Source: Mycolicibacterium komossense (GTDB lineage Bacteria > Actinomycetota > Actinomycetes > Mycobacteriales > Mycobacteriaceae). From it: a stretch of 64,000 nt of DNA. Both the position numbers and the translations under genes were made by a program. The notes beneath the pieces are model-generated. The model was not told the DNA's origin and did not search any database. It saw only the letters and a list, made by a program, of their open reading frames with translations. The stretch spans positions 509-64,508 of the forward strand of contig NZ_JACKTY010000033.1 of assembly GCF_025822605.1 (NCBI RefSeq), in the 5' to 3' direction. Shown here one piece after another: positions 52,198 through 61,114 of this stretch; the first letter of the stretch is position 1; the number at the start of each line of letters is the position of its first letter.

Positions 52198-52229
52198 GGG
52201 GCGCCCGCATCGACGCGGGTGCCCCTTTT
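52198..52229 (+). terminator. Rho-independent terminator of the small secreted protein gene
   Basis: GGGGCGCCCGC pairs with GCGGGTGCCCC (one G-T pair) around a six-base loop and is followed by TTTT. It is one of two classical terminators with a U-tract in the window. Confidence 0.8.
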
Positions 52230-52325
52230 CGTGTTTCAAAGGGGTGCTGCTGAAACAAACGGCCGCTCGGCGTCGATACACCCGGCAGTAACATCGACCC
52301 CACCTGTCACGGGAGCAGAGGACAT

Positions 52326-52904
52326 ATGCGCAGCCGATGGAAAGCCGCACTCGGTGCGATGGCTCTCGCCGCCTCGGTCGGATTGGGGGGAGTTGCGCCG
52401 GCGGTCTCGCAGGCCGCGCCGCCGGTCGCGACGAAAGACTTCTCCAAGCCGGCGATCGTCATCCTCGGATACGGACTCAATCCGGACGGCACCATGCGCA
52501 CGATCCTGCGCCGTCGTGTCCTGACCGGTCTGACTGTCGCGCAGTTCTTCCCGCAATCGCCGATCATCGTGACCGGGGGTAATCCGCAGAATGGCAGAAC
52601 CGAGGCGGGACAGATGCGGAACATGCTGATGCTCCTCGGTTTTCCGGCAAACCGGATCATCGTCGAGGACAAGGCCAACAGCACCGTCCAGAACGCCCGG
52701 TTCTCGGTTCCTCTGGCGAAAGATGCGGGCACCTCGGGCATCATCCTGGTCACGTCGAGTACGCATCAGGATCGCGCCGACGGGAATTTCGCCGACGCCG
52801 GAGGCAATATCCTTGCGACGGTGAGCTATCCGGATGGAGATCCGAGCGTCAACGTCGTCCAGTTCGCCCGCGACGCCATCAGCCCGTTCATCAACGTCGG
52901 CTAG
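52326..52904 (+). CDS. Exported DUF218 (YdcF/SanA-like) protein
   Basis: A 192-residue protein with a signal peptide (AALGAMALAASVGLGGVAPAVSQA) and a DUF218 domain: IVILGYGLNPDG, IIVTGGNPQNGRTEAGQM, and NSTVQNARFS. The family binds nucleotides or is involved in envelope integrity in E. coli (SanA, ElyC); the reaction is not established. AGAGG lies upstream of the ATG. Its stop overlaps that of the convergent SDR by four bases. Confidence 0.78.
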   Translation: MRSRWKAALGAMALAASVGLGGVAPAVSQAAPPVATKDFSKPAIVILGYGLNPDGTMRTILRRRVLTGLTVAQFFPQSPIIVTGGNPQNGRTEAGQMRNMLMLLGFPANRIIVEDKANSTVQNARFSVPLAKDAGTSGIILVTSSTHQDRADGNFADAGGNILATVSYPDGDPSVNVVQFARDAISPFINVG

Positions 52905-53692
52905 CGGAAGCTGCCCGAACCACCGTCGATGTGGATCGTCTGGGCAGTGAGATAAGAGGCATCCGGACTGAGCAGGAACGCGATCATGGCCCCGATGTCG
53001 TCGTGAGTATCGCCGACCCGCCGCAATGGGATGTGCCGGACAGCGCGCTCGTAGTCCTTGGTGAAATTCTCGGCCCAGAAGAGCACTCCATCGGAGTTCG
53101 CGAACGGGCACACGACGTTGATCCGGATGTTGTCTTTGCCCCACTCCAGTGCCGCGACCCACGACATCCCGCGGATCGCCTCCTTGGCGCTCGCATACGC
53201 GCCGAACATCGGTTCCCCGACCGTGCCGCTGCCGGACCCGAAGTTGACGATCGACCCGCCGCCGGCCGCCTGCAGAATCGGATGGACCGCCTGCATCAGG
53301 AAGAACGTCGCGCGTGGCCCGACGTCGTAGACCAGGTTGAAGTCCTCCTGGGTGATGTCGGTGAACGGCTTGGGCTCGTTGCAGGCAATAGCGTTGTTCA
53401 CCAGTGCGGTGACGGCACCGAGCTTGTCCACTGCCGTGGTGACGATCAGTTGCGGGCTCGCGGCGTCCCGCAGATCGGCCACACAGTGCTCGGCCTTGAA
53501 GCCGGCCGCGACGAACTCGGCGGCGAGATCGACGACCGATTCCTCACGGTCCACGAGCAGTACTGCTGCGCCACGTTCGAGCAGCGCCTGGGCGGTACCG
53601 CGGCCGATGCCTCTGGCGGCACCGGTGACGATCACCGCGTGGCCGTCCAGCGAGTGCGGATGCCAATACCGTCCCATCCCAGCTGATGTCAT
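52901..53692 (-). CDS. Short-chain dehydrogenase/reductase (SDR)
   Basis: A 263-residue SDR: TGAARGIG cofactor loop, NNAI replacing NNAG, Ser in NFGSGSG and catalytic YASAK, with the DGGSGSF C-terminus. ATG 53692 overlaps the VOC gene stop by four bases; it is the last gene of a PadR-VOC-SDR operon, all linked by four-base overlaps. Probably acts on the same small-molecule pathway as the VOC enzyme. Confidence 0.83.
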   Translation of the reverse strand: MTSAGMGRYWHPHSLDGHAVIVTGAARGIGRGTAQALLERGAAVLLVDREESVVDLAAEFVAAGFKAEHCVADLRDAASPQLIVTTAVDKLGAVTALVNNAIACNEPKPFTDITQEDFNLVYDVGPRATFFLMQAVHPILQAAGGGSIVNFGSGSGTVGEPMFGAYASAKEAIRGMSWVAALEWGKDNIRINVVCPFANSDGVLFWAENFTKDYERAVRHIPLRRVGDTHDDIGAMIAFLLSPDASYLTAQTIHIDGGSGSFR

Positions 53693-54174
53693 GTCCGCTC
53701 TCCGTTCTGTGGTGCAGTGCCGCGGTGCAATTCATACGAAGTTCTTGCTGCGCCCGGGAATTCGATGAACTCGACGGGCATTCCGTCGGGATCCTTGACG
53801 AAGAACATTCGCACTCCGCTGATCTCGAACGGCTCTTGTTCCGGCCGGTAGCCCGCGTCCAGAACGGCGCCATGGGTGGCATCCAGGTCGGCCACCGACA
53901 GTGAGATGTTCTGGTTGCCCCGGAACGGCCGCCGACCAGGCGAGGCGGGCCCGGTTGCGCCGAGGGACAGCAGTTCCACCATGAGCCCGCCGATGAGACC
54001 ACCGACGACGCGGCCGTCCTGATTGCTCGTGCTGCCGAGCGCCGTATCGAACGGCTCACCCGAGATGGACTGGTCGAACACCACGTCCATTCCGAGCAGT
54101 CCACGATAGAACTGCAGTGCGCGGTCCATGTCGGTGACTCCGACGACCAGATGTGAGAAACGGCTGTCAATCAT
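53689..54174 (-). CDS. VOC-family (glyoxalase/bleomycin resistance fold) protein
   Basis: A 161-residue VOC protein: FSHLVVGVTDMDRALQFYRG, GNQNISLSVADLDATHGAVLDAGY and FFVKDPDGMPVEFIEF. Possible metal ligands are His8 at the first strand and Glu in VEFIEF at the last; the set is less complete than in dioxygenases. Middle gene of the PadR operon, overlapping both neighbours by four bases. Reaction unknown. Confidence 0.82.
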   Translation of the reverse strand: MIDSRFSHLVVGVTDMDRALQFYRGLLGMDVVFDQSISGEPFDTALGSTSNQDGRVVGGLIGGLMVELLSLGATGPASPGRRPFRGNQNISLSVADLDATHGAVLDAGYRPEQEPFEISGVRMFFVKDPDGMPVEFIEFPGAARTSYELHRGTAPQNGERT

Positions 54175-54764
54175 GTTGTCTCCAATGCGATCTCGTCGCG
54201 AAGTGCAGCGATATTGGACAGCTCGCCGTAGAGCGCGCGGATCGAGTAGTTGAGCACCGCCATCGAGGCCCGCAGCCGTGGATCCTCGCCCATCCCCGCC
54301 TGCCGAGCGCGTTGTCGGCTACAGAGCGCCTCGTCGAGACGGCGCCGGGTCGCGGCGAGGTGACGGTCGAGCGCGTCGAGCACCTGCGCGGAATCGCCCT
54401 CCTGCGCGAGCCAGGTCTTGAGGATCACCGGATGTTTGATGACCACCTGGTCGCTGACGGGCATGGTCTTCACCCAGCCGCGCAGGGCGGCCAGACCGCG
54501 GTCGGTGGCCTGATGAAGTGTGCTGGTCCGTTTTCCGGTATGAGTCTCGTTGTGGCTGACCATGTCCCGGTCGGCCAGCCGGGTCAGTTCGCGACGGACA
54601 TGACTGACAGACGGTGACCAGTAGAAGTAGCCGACCGAGAATTCGGCGCGGGTTTTGATCTCGCCGGCGGTCAACGGCTTGTCGAAAGCGGCCAGGATCC
54701 CCAATACCAGATACGCCGTGGTGGGCAGATCGTCGGAAGCGCCGTTGCGGCCCGGGGCAGGCAC
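54171..54764 (-). CDS. PadR-family regulator
   Basis: A 197-residue PadR/VirR-type winged-helix protein: AYLVLGILAAFDKPLTAGEIK, YFYWSPSVSHVRRELTRLADRDMV, then a helical C-terminal domain for dimerisation. GTG start at 54764. It leads the VOC/SDR operon and is divergent from the DapB-like gene; operator-like palindromes lie in the 256-base gap. Confidence 0.82.
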   Translation of the reverse strand: MPAPGRNGASDDLPTTAYLVLGILAAFDKPLTAGEIKTRAEFSVGYFYWSPSVSHVRRELTRLADRDMVSHNETHTGKRTSTLHQATDRGLAALRGWVKTMPVSDQVVIKHPVILKTWLAQEGDSAQVLDALDRHLAATRRRLDEALCSRQRARQAGMGEDPRLRASMAVLNYSIRALYGELSNIAALRDEIALETT

Positions 54765-54970
54765 ATGGGCTCCGATGCTGGTAGGAGAGTGGGCCGGTCG
54801 AAGGGACTATTAGACTATGACTTAGATCACGATGTCAATGGGTCGACACGTACCGCCAGCGTCTCTGCTGTTTGTGAATTCCAGCTATTCTCCGCCTGTT
54901 TGGTGTGACTCCAGTGCCGGCCGCGATATCGTCCGCTGGTCTGTGACGGCTGGACCGACAGAAGAACTTG

Positions 54971-54985
54971 CTGACTATTAGTCAG
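54971..54985. promoter_or_regulatory. Perfect 15-bp palindrome in the PadR/DapB-like divergent promoter
   Basis: CTGACTA-T-TAGTCAG lies 36 bases upstream of the DapB-like start. A related sequence, GACTATTAGAC, occurs at 54805-54815 next to the PadR start. Two similar sites, one per promoter, fit a shared PadR operator. Confidence 0.55.
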
Positions 54986-55020
54986 TTATGCGGACGGTCC
55001 GCTACGACGAAGGGACACGC

Positions 55021-56100
55021 ATGGGATCCGGTGCTCTGCGCATCGCAGTGATCGCCTCGGGCGGTATTGGTACGGAGGCGATTCGCGCGATCGGCAGGCG
55101 CCACGACCTGACACTCACCGGGCTGTGGGTCCATTCGCCGGCCAAGGTCGGCGTAGATGCGGGTGAGTTGGCAGGTGGCGCCCCGGTCGGCGTCGTGGCG
55201 ACGGGCGCGCTCGACGACATCATCGAGGCAGCGCCGGATTGTGTGGTTTACGCGGCCAGCGGACCGGACCTCGACGCCGCCGCGGTACCCGATTATGTCC
55301 GGCTGCTCAGCGCCGGCATCAACGTCGTCACCACCAGCTCACCGGGCCTGGTGTTCCCGGATGCGTGGGTACCTCATTACGCCGAAGCCGTTCGCGCCGC
55401 GTCCCTCAAGGGTGGCGCCTCGTTGTACGCCTCGGGACTGGAACCGGGCTTCGCGGGCGACCAGCTCGCCGTTCTGTTGAGCACGTTGTCGAGCACCATC
55501 ACGTCGATCAGGACGCAGGAGATCTTCGACTACAGCGAATACCCGAACACCTTCATGATGTTCGACGTATTCGGCTTCGGCCGACCCATGGATTACGCAC
55601 CACTGATGAGTCTTGGCGGGTCTCAACGTTTCGCGTGGGGACCACCTGTGCACTTCGTCGCGGCAGCGCTCGGCGTGGAACTCGACGATATCGCCGAGAC
55701 CTACGAACGGGTCGAGGCGCCGCGCAAGCTCGAAGTCGCGGCGGGGATCATCGAGGAAGGCACCTGCGGGGCAATTCGCATGGAAACCATCGGGATCGTC
55801 GGCGGCCGGCCGGCCATTGTGATCGAACACGTGAACCGAATGGCCGTCGATATCGCACCGCAGTGGCCCGTCGCGGCGCGGGACGGCACCTACCGGGTGG
55901 TCATCGAAGGCACACCGTCTTTGACCTGTGAACTGACCATCGGCGACGGCGACTCGCCCGGCGAGGACGGGATGATCGCCACCACGATGCGGGTGGTCAA
56001 CGCCATCCCGTACGTGGTCGCCGCGCCGCCGGGTATCCACACCGCCCTCGACCTGCCCGTGACCGCGCCCCTCCGTCCTTTTCTGGGGCTGCAGACCTGA
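55021..56100 (+). CDS. Dihydrodipicolinate reductase-like (DapB N-terminal fold) oxidoreductase
   Basis: A 359-residue protein with a Rossmann N-terminus (RIAVIASGGIGTEAIRAI) and the CVVYAASGPD and INVVTTSSPGL segments of the DapB-like/2,4-diaminopentanoate dehydrogenase group; many mycobacteria carry such enzymes of unknown substrate. It lacks the short length and signature of true DapB, so a lysine role is unlikely. AAGGG lies six bases upstream of ATG 55021; a start 33 bases earlier is less likely. First of three genes with the LLM and membrane proteins. Confidence 0.75.
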   Translation: MGSGALRIAVIASGGIGTEAIRAIGRRHDLTLTGLWVHSPAKVGVDAGELAGGAPVGVVATGALDDIIEAAPDCVVYAASGPDLDAAAVPDYVRLLSAGINVVTTSSPGLVFPDAWVPHYAEAVRAASLKGGASLYASGLEPGFAGDQLAVLLSTLSSTITSIRTQEIFDYSEYPNTFMMFDVFGFGRPMDYAPLMSLGGSQRFAWGPPVHFVAAALGVELDDIAETYERVEAPRKLEVAAGIIEEGTCGAIRMETIGIVGGRPAIVIEHVNRMAVDIAPQWPVAARDGTYRVVIEGTPSLTCELTIGDGDSPGEDGMIATTMRVVNAIPYVVAAPPGIHTALDLPVTAPLRPFLGLQT

Positions 56101-56145
56101 GGGTGAGTCGGTAGTGCGGCTGGAGGGGCGTGCCATGATCAGCGG

Positions 56146-57024
56146 GTGGATCTCGGGTTGCACGCGCTGGGTATCGGCACCGGTTCTGAACGCGCAGTGA
56201 TCGATGCTGTGTCGCTCGCCGCTGAACAGGCGGGATTCGCGACGCTGTGGGCCGGCGAGCACGTTGTGATGGTCGACGAGTCCACCTCGAGCTACCCGTA
56301 TTCCGAAGACGGCACGATTGCGGTGCCTGCGGTCGCGGACTGGCTCGACCCACTGATCTGCCTGAGCTTCGCCGCCGCGGCGACGACCTCCATCGGACTG
56401 GCCACCGGCGTAATGCTGCTGCCCGAACACAATCCGGTGCTGGTCGCCAAGCAAGCCGCGTCGCTGGACAAGCTCAGCGGTGGCCGGCTGACGCTCGGGG
56501 TCGGAATCGGTTGGTCGCAAGAGGAATTCGAGGCCCTTGGCGTCCCGTTCGGCCGCCGCGGAGCGCGTACCGCGGAGTATGTGGAGGCGATGCGCGTCGT
56601 CTGGCGTGACGACGTGGCGTCGTTCCACGGTGACTTCGTCAACTTCGACAACATTCGGGTGAACCCGAAACCGCTACGCAACCATCACATCCCGGTGGTG
56701 CTCGGTGGAAACAGCGAGTCGGCACTGCGCCGAGCGGCCACCTGGGGGGACGGATGGTACGGCTTCAACCTGGCCGACGTCGAGGAAGTCGCCCAGTGCG
56801 CGTCGACCGTGCGTCGGCTGTGCCGTGAGGCCGTGCGTGACCCTGGCGACCTGCGGCTCGCAGTCGCCCTAGTAGACCCGCAGTCTGCCGATATCGGCCG
56901 GCTCGCTGATATCGGCATCGACGAGCTCGTACTCGTCGCCAGTCCGCCGGACGACCCAGACACTGCCCGGGCCTGGGTCGCGGACCTGGCGCGACAGTGG
57001 AACCCGGTGCTGAAATCGGCATGA
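56146..57024 (+). CDS. LLM-class F420-dependent oxidoreductase
   Basis: A 292-residue luciferase-like protein: ATLWAGEHVVM, IGLATGVMLLPEHNPVLVAKQAASLDKLSGGRLTLGVGIGW (given here by its parts) and GDGWYGFNL, features of F420-using mycobacterial LLM proteins. GTG start at 56146. It overlaps the next gene by four bases and follows the DapB-like gene by 45. Confidence 0.86.
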   Translation: MDLGLHALGIGTGSERAVIDAVSLAAEQAGFATLWAGEHVVMVDESTSSYPYSEDGTIAVPAVADWLDPLICLSFAAAATTSIGLATGVMLLPEHNPVLVAKQAASLDKLSGGRLTLGVGIGWSQEEFEALGVPFGRRGARTAEYVEAMRVVWRDDVASFHGDFVNFDNIRVNPKPLRNHHIPVVLGGNSESALRRAATWGDGWYGFNLADVEEVAQCASTVRRLCREAVRDPGDLRLAVALVDPQSADIGRLADIGIDELVLVASPPDDPDTARAWVADLARQWNPVLKSA

Positions 57025-57446
57025 GCGGCCCATGGTCGGTGGCGATCGCCGTGGTCTTCGTCTGGCTCGGCATGGTGTTGGCGATCTCGTTTATCGAAGC
57101 GCCGTTGAAGTTCCGCGCGCCCGGCGTGACGTTACGGGTCGGACTGGGCATCGGGCGGTTGGTGTTTCGCGCGCTCAACATCTGCGAGCTGCTGCTTGCG
57201 GCGCTCCTCGTGGGGACCTTCGCGTTCCATTGGCCGCCCCTGCGTGTCGAGGCGGCCGCCGGGGTGGCGATCGGGGCACTCCTGGTGCAGCTGCTGCTGG
57301 TTCGTCCGGCGCTGACCCGCAGATCGGATGCGGTACTCGCCGGGAGCGATGCGCCGCGATCGCGCGGGCACTACGTCTACATCGCATTCGAGGCGATCAA
57401 GGCAATGTCGTTGCTGGTGACGGGCATTCTGTTACTGGGGGCCTGA
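57021..57446 (+). CDS. Four-helix membrane protein of unknown function
   Basis: A 141-residue protein with four helices: SVAIAVVFVWLGMVLAISF, LNICELLLAALLVGTFAF, VAIGALLVQLLLVRP and AMSLLVTGILLLG, with a conserved-looking EAPLKFRAPGV loop. The pattern is that of short DUF-type membrane proteins. ATG overlaps the LLM stop (ATGA), so it is co-translated and may anchor or assist that enzyme. Confidence 0.6.
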   Translation: MSGPWSVAIAVVFVWLGMVLAISFIEAPLKFRAPGVTLRVGLGIGRLVFRALNICELLLAALLVGTFAFHWPPLRVEAAAGVAIGALLVQLLLVRPALTRRSDAVLAGSDAPRSRGHYVYIAFEAIKAMSLLVTGILLLGA

Positions 57447-57468
57447 GGTACGCGGCCGAGCTTCTTGA

Positions 57469-58530
57469 TCAGTACCGGTGTCGCGCCAGGTGCCGTCCAC
57501 CACGCTGGTGCCCGCGGTCGATCGCTATCGCGGCGGGAACCATCTCGCTGGTGACCAGTCCACGCTCGCCGGTGACCTCGTCGACAATCTCGAAGGCGGC
57601 GGCAATCGCGTCCGGGGTATCGACGACGACGGTGGTAACGGGGACATGTCGGCTCAGTTGCAGCAGCCGGTCACCGTGGGGCGCGCGTCCGTCGTGAAAT
57701 CCCCATAGGGCGCGCAGCACGGTCGCGCCGCTGACACGCCTGGACTCGCGTAAGCCACGCAGCAGCGCCCGGTGAATAGGGGCCCCGTCGTGCAGGGCGT
57801 CCTCGGGGGTGTGGATCGACAATTTCTGGAACAGATCCAGCCCCTGGGCGTCCTTGGCCGGGAGCGCGTGCGGGCGCTCGATCAACTCCCCGTTGCGTTT
57901 ACAGACCCGGACACGCTCGATCATCAATAGCGGGTCCGGGATGAGTGCGCGTAGCTCGGCGCAGGCCGACGCCACCTGGCTGGCGGTGCCGACACCGACC
58001 ACCAGCAGGGGGATATCCGGGTTGCGGCTAAAGAACTTGGCTCTGCGCCGCTGGCCATCGACGGTGCCGTCGACGCCGAGAAATGCTGCGGCACCGGCAA
58101 ATCCGGACCGATAGAGGATCTCGCACACTGTGAAATATGCGGCCGAGCCCGCGAGGCGCTGCTGACGGCCCAGTAGCAAGGTCAGCTGGGTGGCGTCGGA
58201 GCTGTGACCGACGACCTCGCCGGTGGCCAGTTGGCCGCGCTCCATCGTGAGGGTGCCGCGATTGGTCAGCGCCACGACATCGTCGATCACCGCATCGATG
58301 CGCTCGGGGATGTCGACGGCGGTGATCGCCACCGGGAGGTCTTCGGACATGGACAGCGACTCATCGGAGCGGACGATCCCGCGCGGTCCGAAGCTGGCGA
58401 TACCGCGGGTCACCACACTGGTGGCGACCTTGCGGGTGCCATACAGGTCGAGAATGCCGTCAGCCAGGAATTGGCTGCCGGTCCGCTCCCGCTCCGCGAA
58501 ATATGCAGTGAGCTTGATGATTTCGGTCAC
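57469..58530 (-). CDS. DUF190 double-domain protein linked to fluoride channels
   Basis: A 353-residue protein with two DUF190 units; the first begins EIIKLTAYFAERERTG and contains GFAGAAAFLGVDG or a close variant, and the second begins after about residue 240 (GATVLRALWGFHDG). It starts at a GTG that overlaps the CrcB stop by four bases. DUF190 genes are widely adjacent to crcB; the protein is thought to help fluoride handling, but no reaction is established. The same order occurs at Rv3069-Rv3071. Confidence 0.8.
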   Translation of the reverse strand: MTEIIKLTAYFAERERTGSQFLADGILDLYGTRKVATSVVTRGIASFGPRGIVRSDESLSMSEDLPVAITAVDIPERIDAVIDDVVALTNRGTLTMERGQLATGEVVGHSSDATQLTLLLGRQQRLAGSAAYFTVCEILYRSGFAGAAAFLGVDGTVDGQRRRAKFFSRNPDIPLLVVGVGTASQVASACAELRALIPDPLLMIERVRVCKRNGELIERPHALPAKDAQGLDLFQKLSIHTPEDALHDGAPIHRALLRGLRESRRVSGATVLRALWGFHDGRAPHGDRLLQLSRHVPVTTVVVDTPDAIAAAFEIVDEVTGERGLVTSEMVPAAIAIDRGHQRGGRHLARHRY

Positions 58531-58892
58531 AGCCGCCCCGCAACCCATTGGCCCAGGAATGCCGCGGCCACCCCGAGTGCCACGCTGACGACGATATTGG
58601 CCACCGCAGCCTTGACCTGACGCTCCTCGGCCGACCGGTGCGTCTCCAGCACCCAGGTGGAGAAGGTGGTGTAGGCGCCGACGAACGCGGTGCCGGCCAG
58701 CAGCGCTGCCTGGTGGCTCAGCGCCAACCCGCCGATGAAACCCAGCAGCACTGCACCGGAGATGTTGACCGCCAGTGTGCCGAAGGGGAACCGCCGCGCC
58801 ACCCGTCGGGCCACCGCGCGGTCGACCATGAACCGGGCTATCGCACCGAACCCGCCGACGACCGCCACACCGGCCCAGACCGCGACGTTCAT
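58527..58892 (-). CDS. crcB: CrcB/Fluc fluoride channel subunit, second copy
   Basis: A 121-residue protein with four helices and the Fluc core: GGFGAIARFMVDR, FPFGTLAVNISGAVLLGF (the Asn of the conserved TLxVN) and GAYTTFSTWVLE, the Phe-box/track motif FSTW. Heterodimer partner of the following copy is likely, as in other two-gene CrcB systems. ATG overlaps the previous copy's stop by four bases. Confidence 0.87.
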   Translation of the reverse strand: MNVAVWAGVAVVGGFGAIARFMVDRAVARRVARRFPFGTLAVNISGAVLLGFIGGLALSHQAALLAGTAFVGAYTTFSTWVLETHRSAEERQVKAAVANIVVSVALGVAAAFLGQWVAGRL

Positions 58893-59287
58893 CGATGCAC
58901 TCGTGCCCGTCGCACCAGCGCCGTCGCGAGGTAGACCGCGCCGTAGCCAAACACGACACTGACCAGGACGTAGCTGATCGCCAGCCCATAGTGATGGTGC
59001 TCGAGCATGCGCAACGTCTCGACCTGCATGGTCGAGAACGTGGTCAGCCCACCGCACAACCCGGTACCGAGCAGCGGGCGCCGATAGCTGGACAGCGGCA
59101 GCCGTTCGAGAAGGCGGGTGGTGAAGTAGCCGAGGAGGAACGCGCCGACGATGTTCACGATGAACGTCGCCCAGGGCCACGCGTCCGGATTGGGTGCCAG
59201 CCAGGTGGCGAGGCCGGCTCGGGCCAGTGTGCCCACGGCCCCACCGGCGAAAACAGCAGCCAGCTCGCGATTGTCGTGCCCGAACAA
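58889..59287 (-). CDS. crcB: CrcB/Fluc fluoride channel subunit, first copy
   Basis: A 132-residue four-helix protein with GGAVGTLARAGLATW, WATFIVNIVGAFLLGY and CGGLTTFSTMQVET, the complete Fluc signature. Start is a TTG at 59287 with AAAGGA six bases upstream, which is stronger evidence than any ATG nearby. First gene of a three-gene minus-strand operon (CrcB-CrcB-DUF190). No fluoride riboswitch is recognisable upstream. Confidence 0.86.
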   Translation of the reverse strand: MFGHDNRELAAVFAGGAVGTLARAGLATWLAPNPDAWPWATFIVNIVGAFLLGYFTTRLLERLPLSSYRRPLLGTGLCGGLTTFSTMQVETLRMLEHHHYGLAISYVLVSVVFGYGAVYLATALVRRARVHR

Positions 59288-59447
59288 GCGCCGTCCTTTC
59301 CGTGGTGTCCCTATGGATTATGGGGGCAACCGGACCGTTGGCGCGGCAGGCGTAGACAGTTCCGCAAGCGAGAGCCCGGCGAACTGAATATGAACACGGC
59401 GCTCGACAACCAGACACAAGCCACCCGGCCCAGGCAGTATTGACGAC

Positions 59448-61082
59448 ATGGCTGCCAATGCGCGTGCCGGACAGCCGGCGCAACCAGAAGATCTCATCGA
59501 CCTATCTCATCTCGTCACGGCGTATTACAGCGTCCAACCCGACCCCGACGACGTCAACCAGCAGGTGGTGTTCGGTACGTCTGGGCATCGGGGCTCCGCA
59601 CTCGACGGTGCGTTCAACGAGGCGCATATTCTCGCGACCACGCAAGCCATCGTCGAGTACCGCGCCGGGCAGGGAACCACCGGACCGCTGTTCATCGGGC
59701 GGGACACCCACGGGCTGTCCGAACCGGCCTGGGTGTCGGCGCTGGAAGTATTGGCCGCCAACGATGTTGTGGCCATGATCGATTCGGCCGACCGCTACAC
59801 GCCGACACCGGCCGTCAGCCACGCCATCCTGACGTTCAACCGGGGCCGGGACAGTGATCTGTCCGACGGTATCGTGGTCACCCCGTCGCACAACCCGCCG
59901 CGCGACGGTGGCTTCAAGTACAACCCGCCCAACGGTGGACCTGCCGATACCGATGCCACCGGTGCGATCGCCAAGCGAGCCAACGAGATTCTGCGCGACG
60001 GCCTCAAGGACGTGAAGCGGATCCCGCTGGCCCGGGCCTTGCAGACCGCACAGCGGCACGACTACCTGGATGCCTACGTCAGCGACCTGCCGAACGTCGT
60101 CGACATCCACGCCATCCGTGCCGAAGGCATCCGGATCGGTGCCGACCCACTCGGTGGCGCCAGCGTCGACTACTGGGGGGCCATCGCCGAGCAGCACAAG
60201 CTCGAGCTGACCGTCGTCAATCCACTGGTGGACGCGACGTGGCGATTCATGACCCTCGACACGGATGGCAAGATCCGGATGGACTGCAGCTCGCCGAACG
60301 CGATGGCCAGTCTTATCGGCAAGATCGGCGATTATCAGATCGCCACCGGCAATGATGCGGACTCCGACCGGCATGGGATCGTCACGCCCGACGGCGGGTT
60401 GATGAACCCCAATCACTACCTGGCGGTGGCCATCGATTACCTCTACACCCATCGGCCCCACTGGCCGGGTGACGTCGCGGTCGGCAAGACAGCCGTCAGC
60501 AGTTCGATCATCGACCGGGTGGTCGCCGGGATCGGCCGCAAGTTGATCGAGGTGCCTGTCGGCTTCAAGTGGTTCGTCGACGGATTGCTCGGCGGCACAA
60601 TCGGTTTCGGCGGCGAGGAATCCGCGGGGGCATCCTTCTTGCGTCTCGACGGTAGCGTCTGGACCACCGATAAGGACGGCATCATCTTGGCGCTGCTGGC
60701 CTCGGAGATCCTGGCTGTGACCGGTAAGACGCCGTCGCAACGCTATGCCGAGCTCGCCGAGCAGTACGGTGCGCCGACGTACGCCCGCGTCGACGCGCCT
60801 GCCGACCGCGAGCAGAAGGCTCGGCTGGCCAAGCTGTCAGCCGAGCAGGTCAGCGCGACTGAGCTGGCGGGGGAGCCGATCACCGCCAAGCTCACCACCG
60901 CCCCCGGCAACGGAGCACCGCTGGGTGGGCTGAAGGTGACCACGGAGAACGCGTGGTTCGCGGCGCGACCGTCGGGCACCGAAGACGTTTACAAGATCTA
61001 TGCCGAGTCCTTCAAGGGGCCCGAGCACCTGGCCGAGGTGCAGGCTGCGGCACGTGACGTGGTGAACGCCGTCATCTCCTAG
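59448..61082 (+). CDS. pgm: Phosphoglucomutase (alpha-D-glucose specific)
   Basis: A 544-residue enzyme that interconverts glucose-1-P and glucose-6-P. FGTSGHRG near the N-terminus, the phosphoserine loop TPSHNPPRDGG, metal loop DADSDRHG, sugar-binding GGEESAG and phosphate-binding RPSGTED are all intact. Length and motif order match bacterial Pgm (Rv3068c in M. tuberculosis). No ribosome site before the ATG, so it may be leaderless. Divergent from the crcB operon. Confidence 0.92.
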   Translation: MAANARAGQPAQPEDLIDLSHLVTAYYSVQPDPDDVNQQVVFGTSGHRGSALDGAFNEAHILATTQAIVEYRAGQGTTGPLFIGRDTHGLSEPAWVSALEVLAANDVVAMIDSADRYTPTPAVSHAILTFNRGRDSDLSDGIVVTPSHNPPRDGGFKYNPPNGGPADTDATGAIAKRANEILRDGLKDVKRIPLARALQTAQRHDYLDAYVSDLPNVVDIHAIRAEGIRIGADPLGGASVDYWGAIAEQHKLELTVVNPLVDATWRFMTLDTDGKIRMDCSSPNAMASLIGKIGDYQIATGNDADSDRHGIVTPDGGLMNPNHYLAVAIDYLYTHRPHWPGDVAVGKTAVSSSIIDRVVAGIGRKLIEVPVGFKWFVDGLLGGTIGFGGEESAGASFLRLDGSVWTTDKDGIILALLASEILAVTGKTPSQRYAELAEQYGAPTYARVDAPADREQKARLAKLSAEQVSATELAGEPITAKLTTAPGNGAPLGGLKVTTENAWFAARPSGTEDVYKIYAESFKGPEHLAEVQAAARDVVNAVIS

Positions 61083-61114
61083 GCACGCTGGCGGCGGGCA
61101 CTAAAGTTCCGCGG

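Noticed and set aside
59288..59447. Fluoride riboswitch upstream of crcB
   Set aside because: I looked for the conserved crcB-motif strings on the minus strand and could not find a convincing match.
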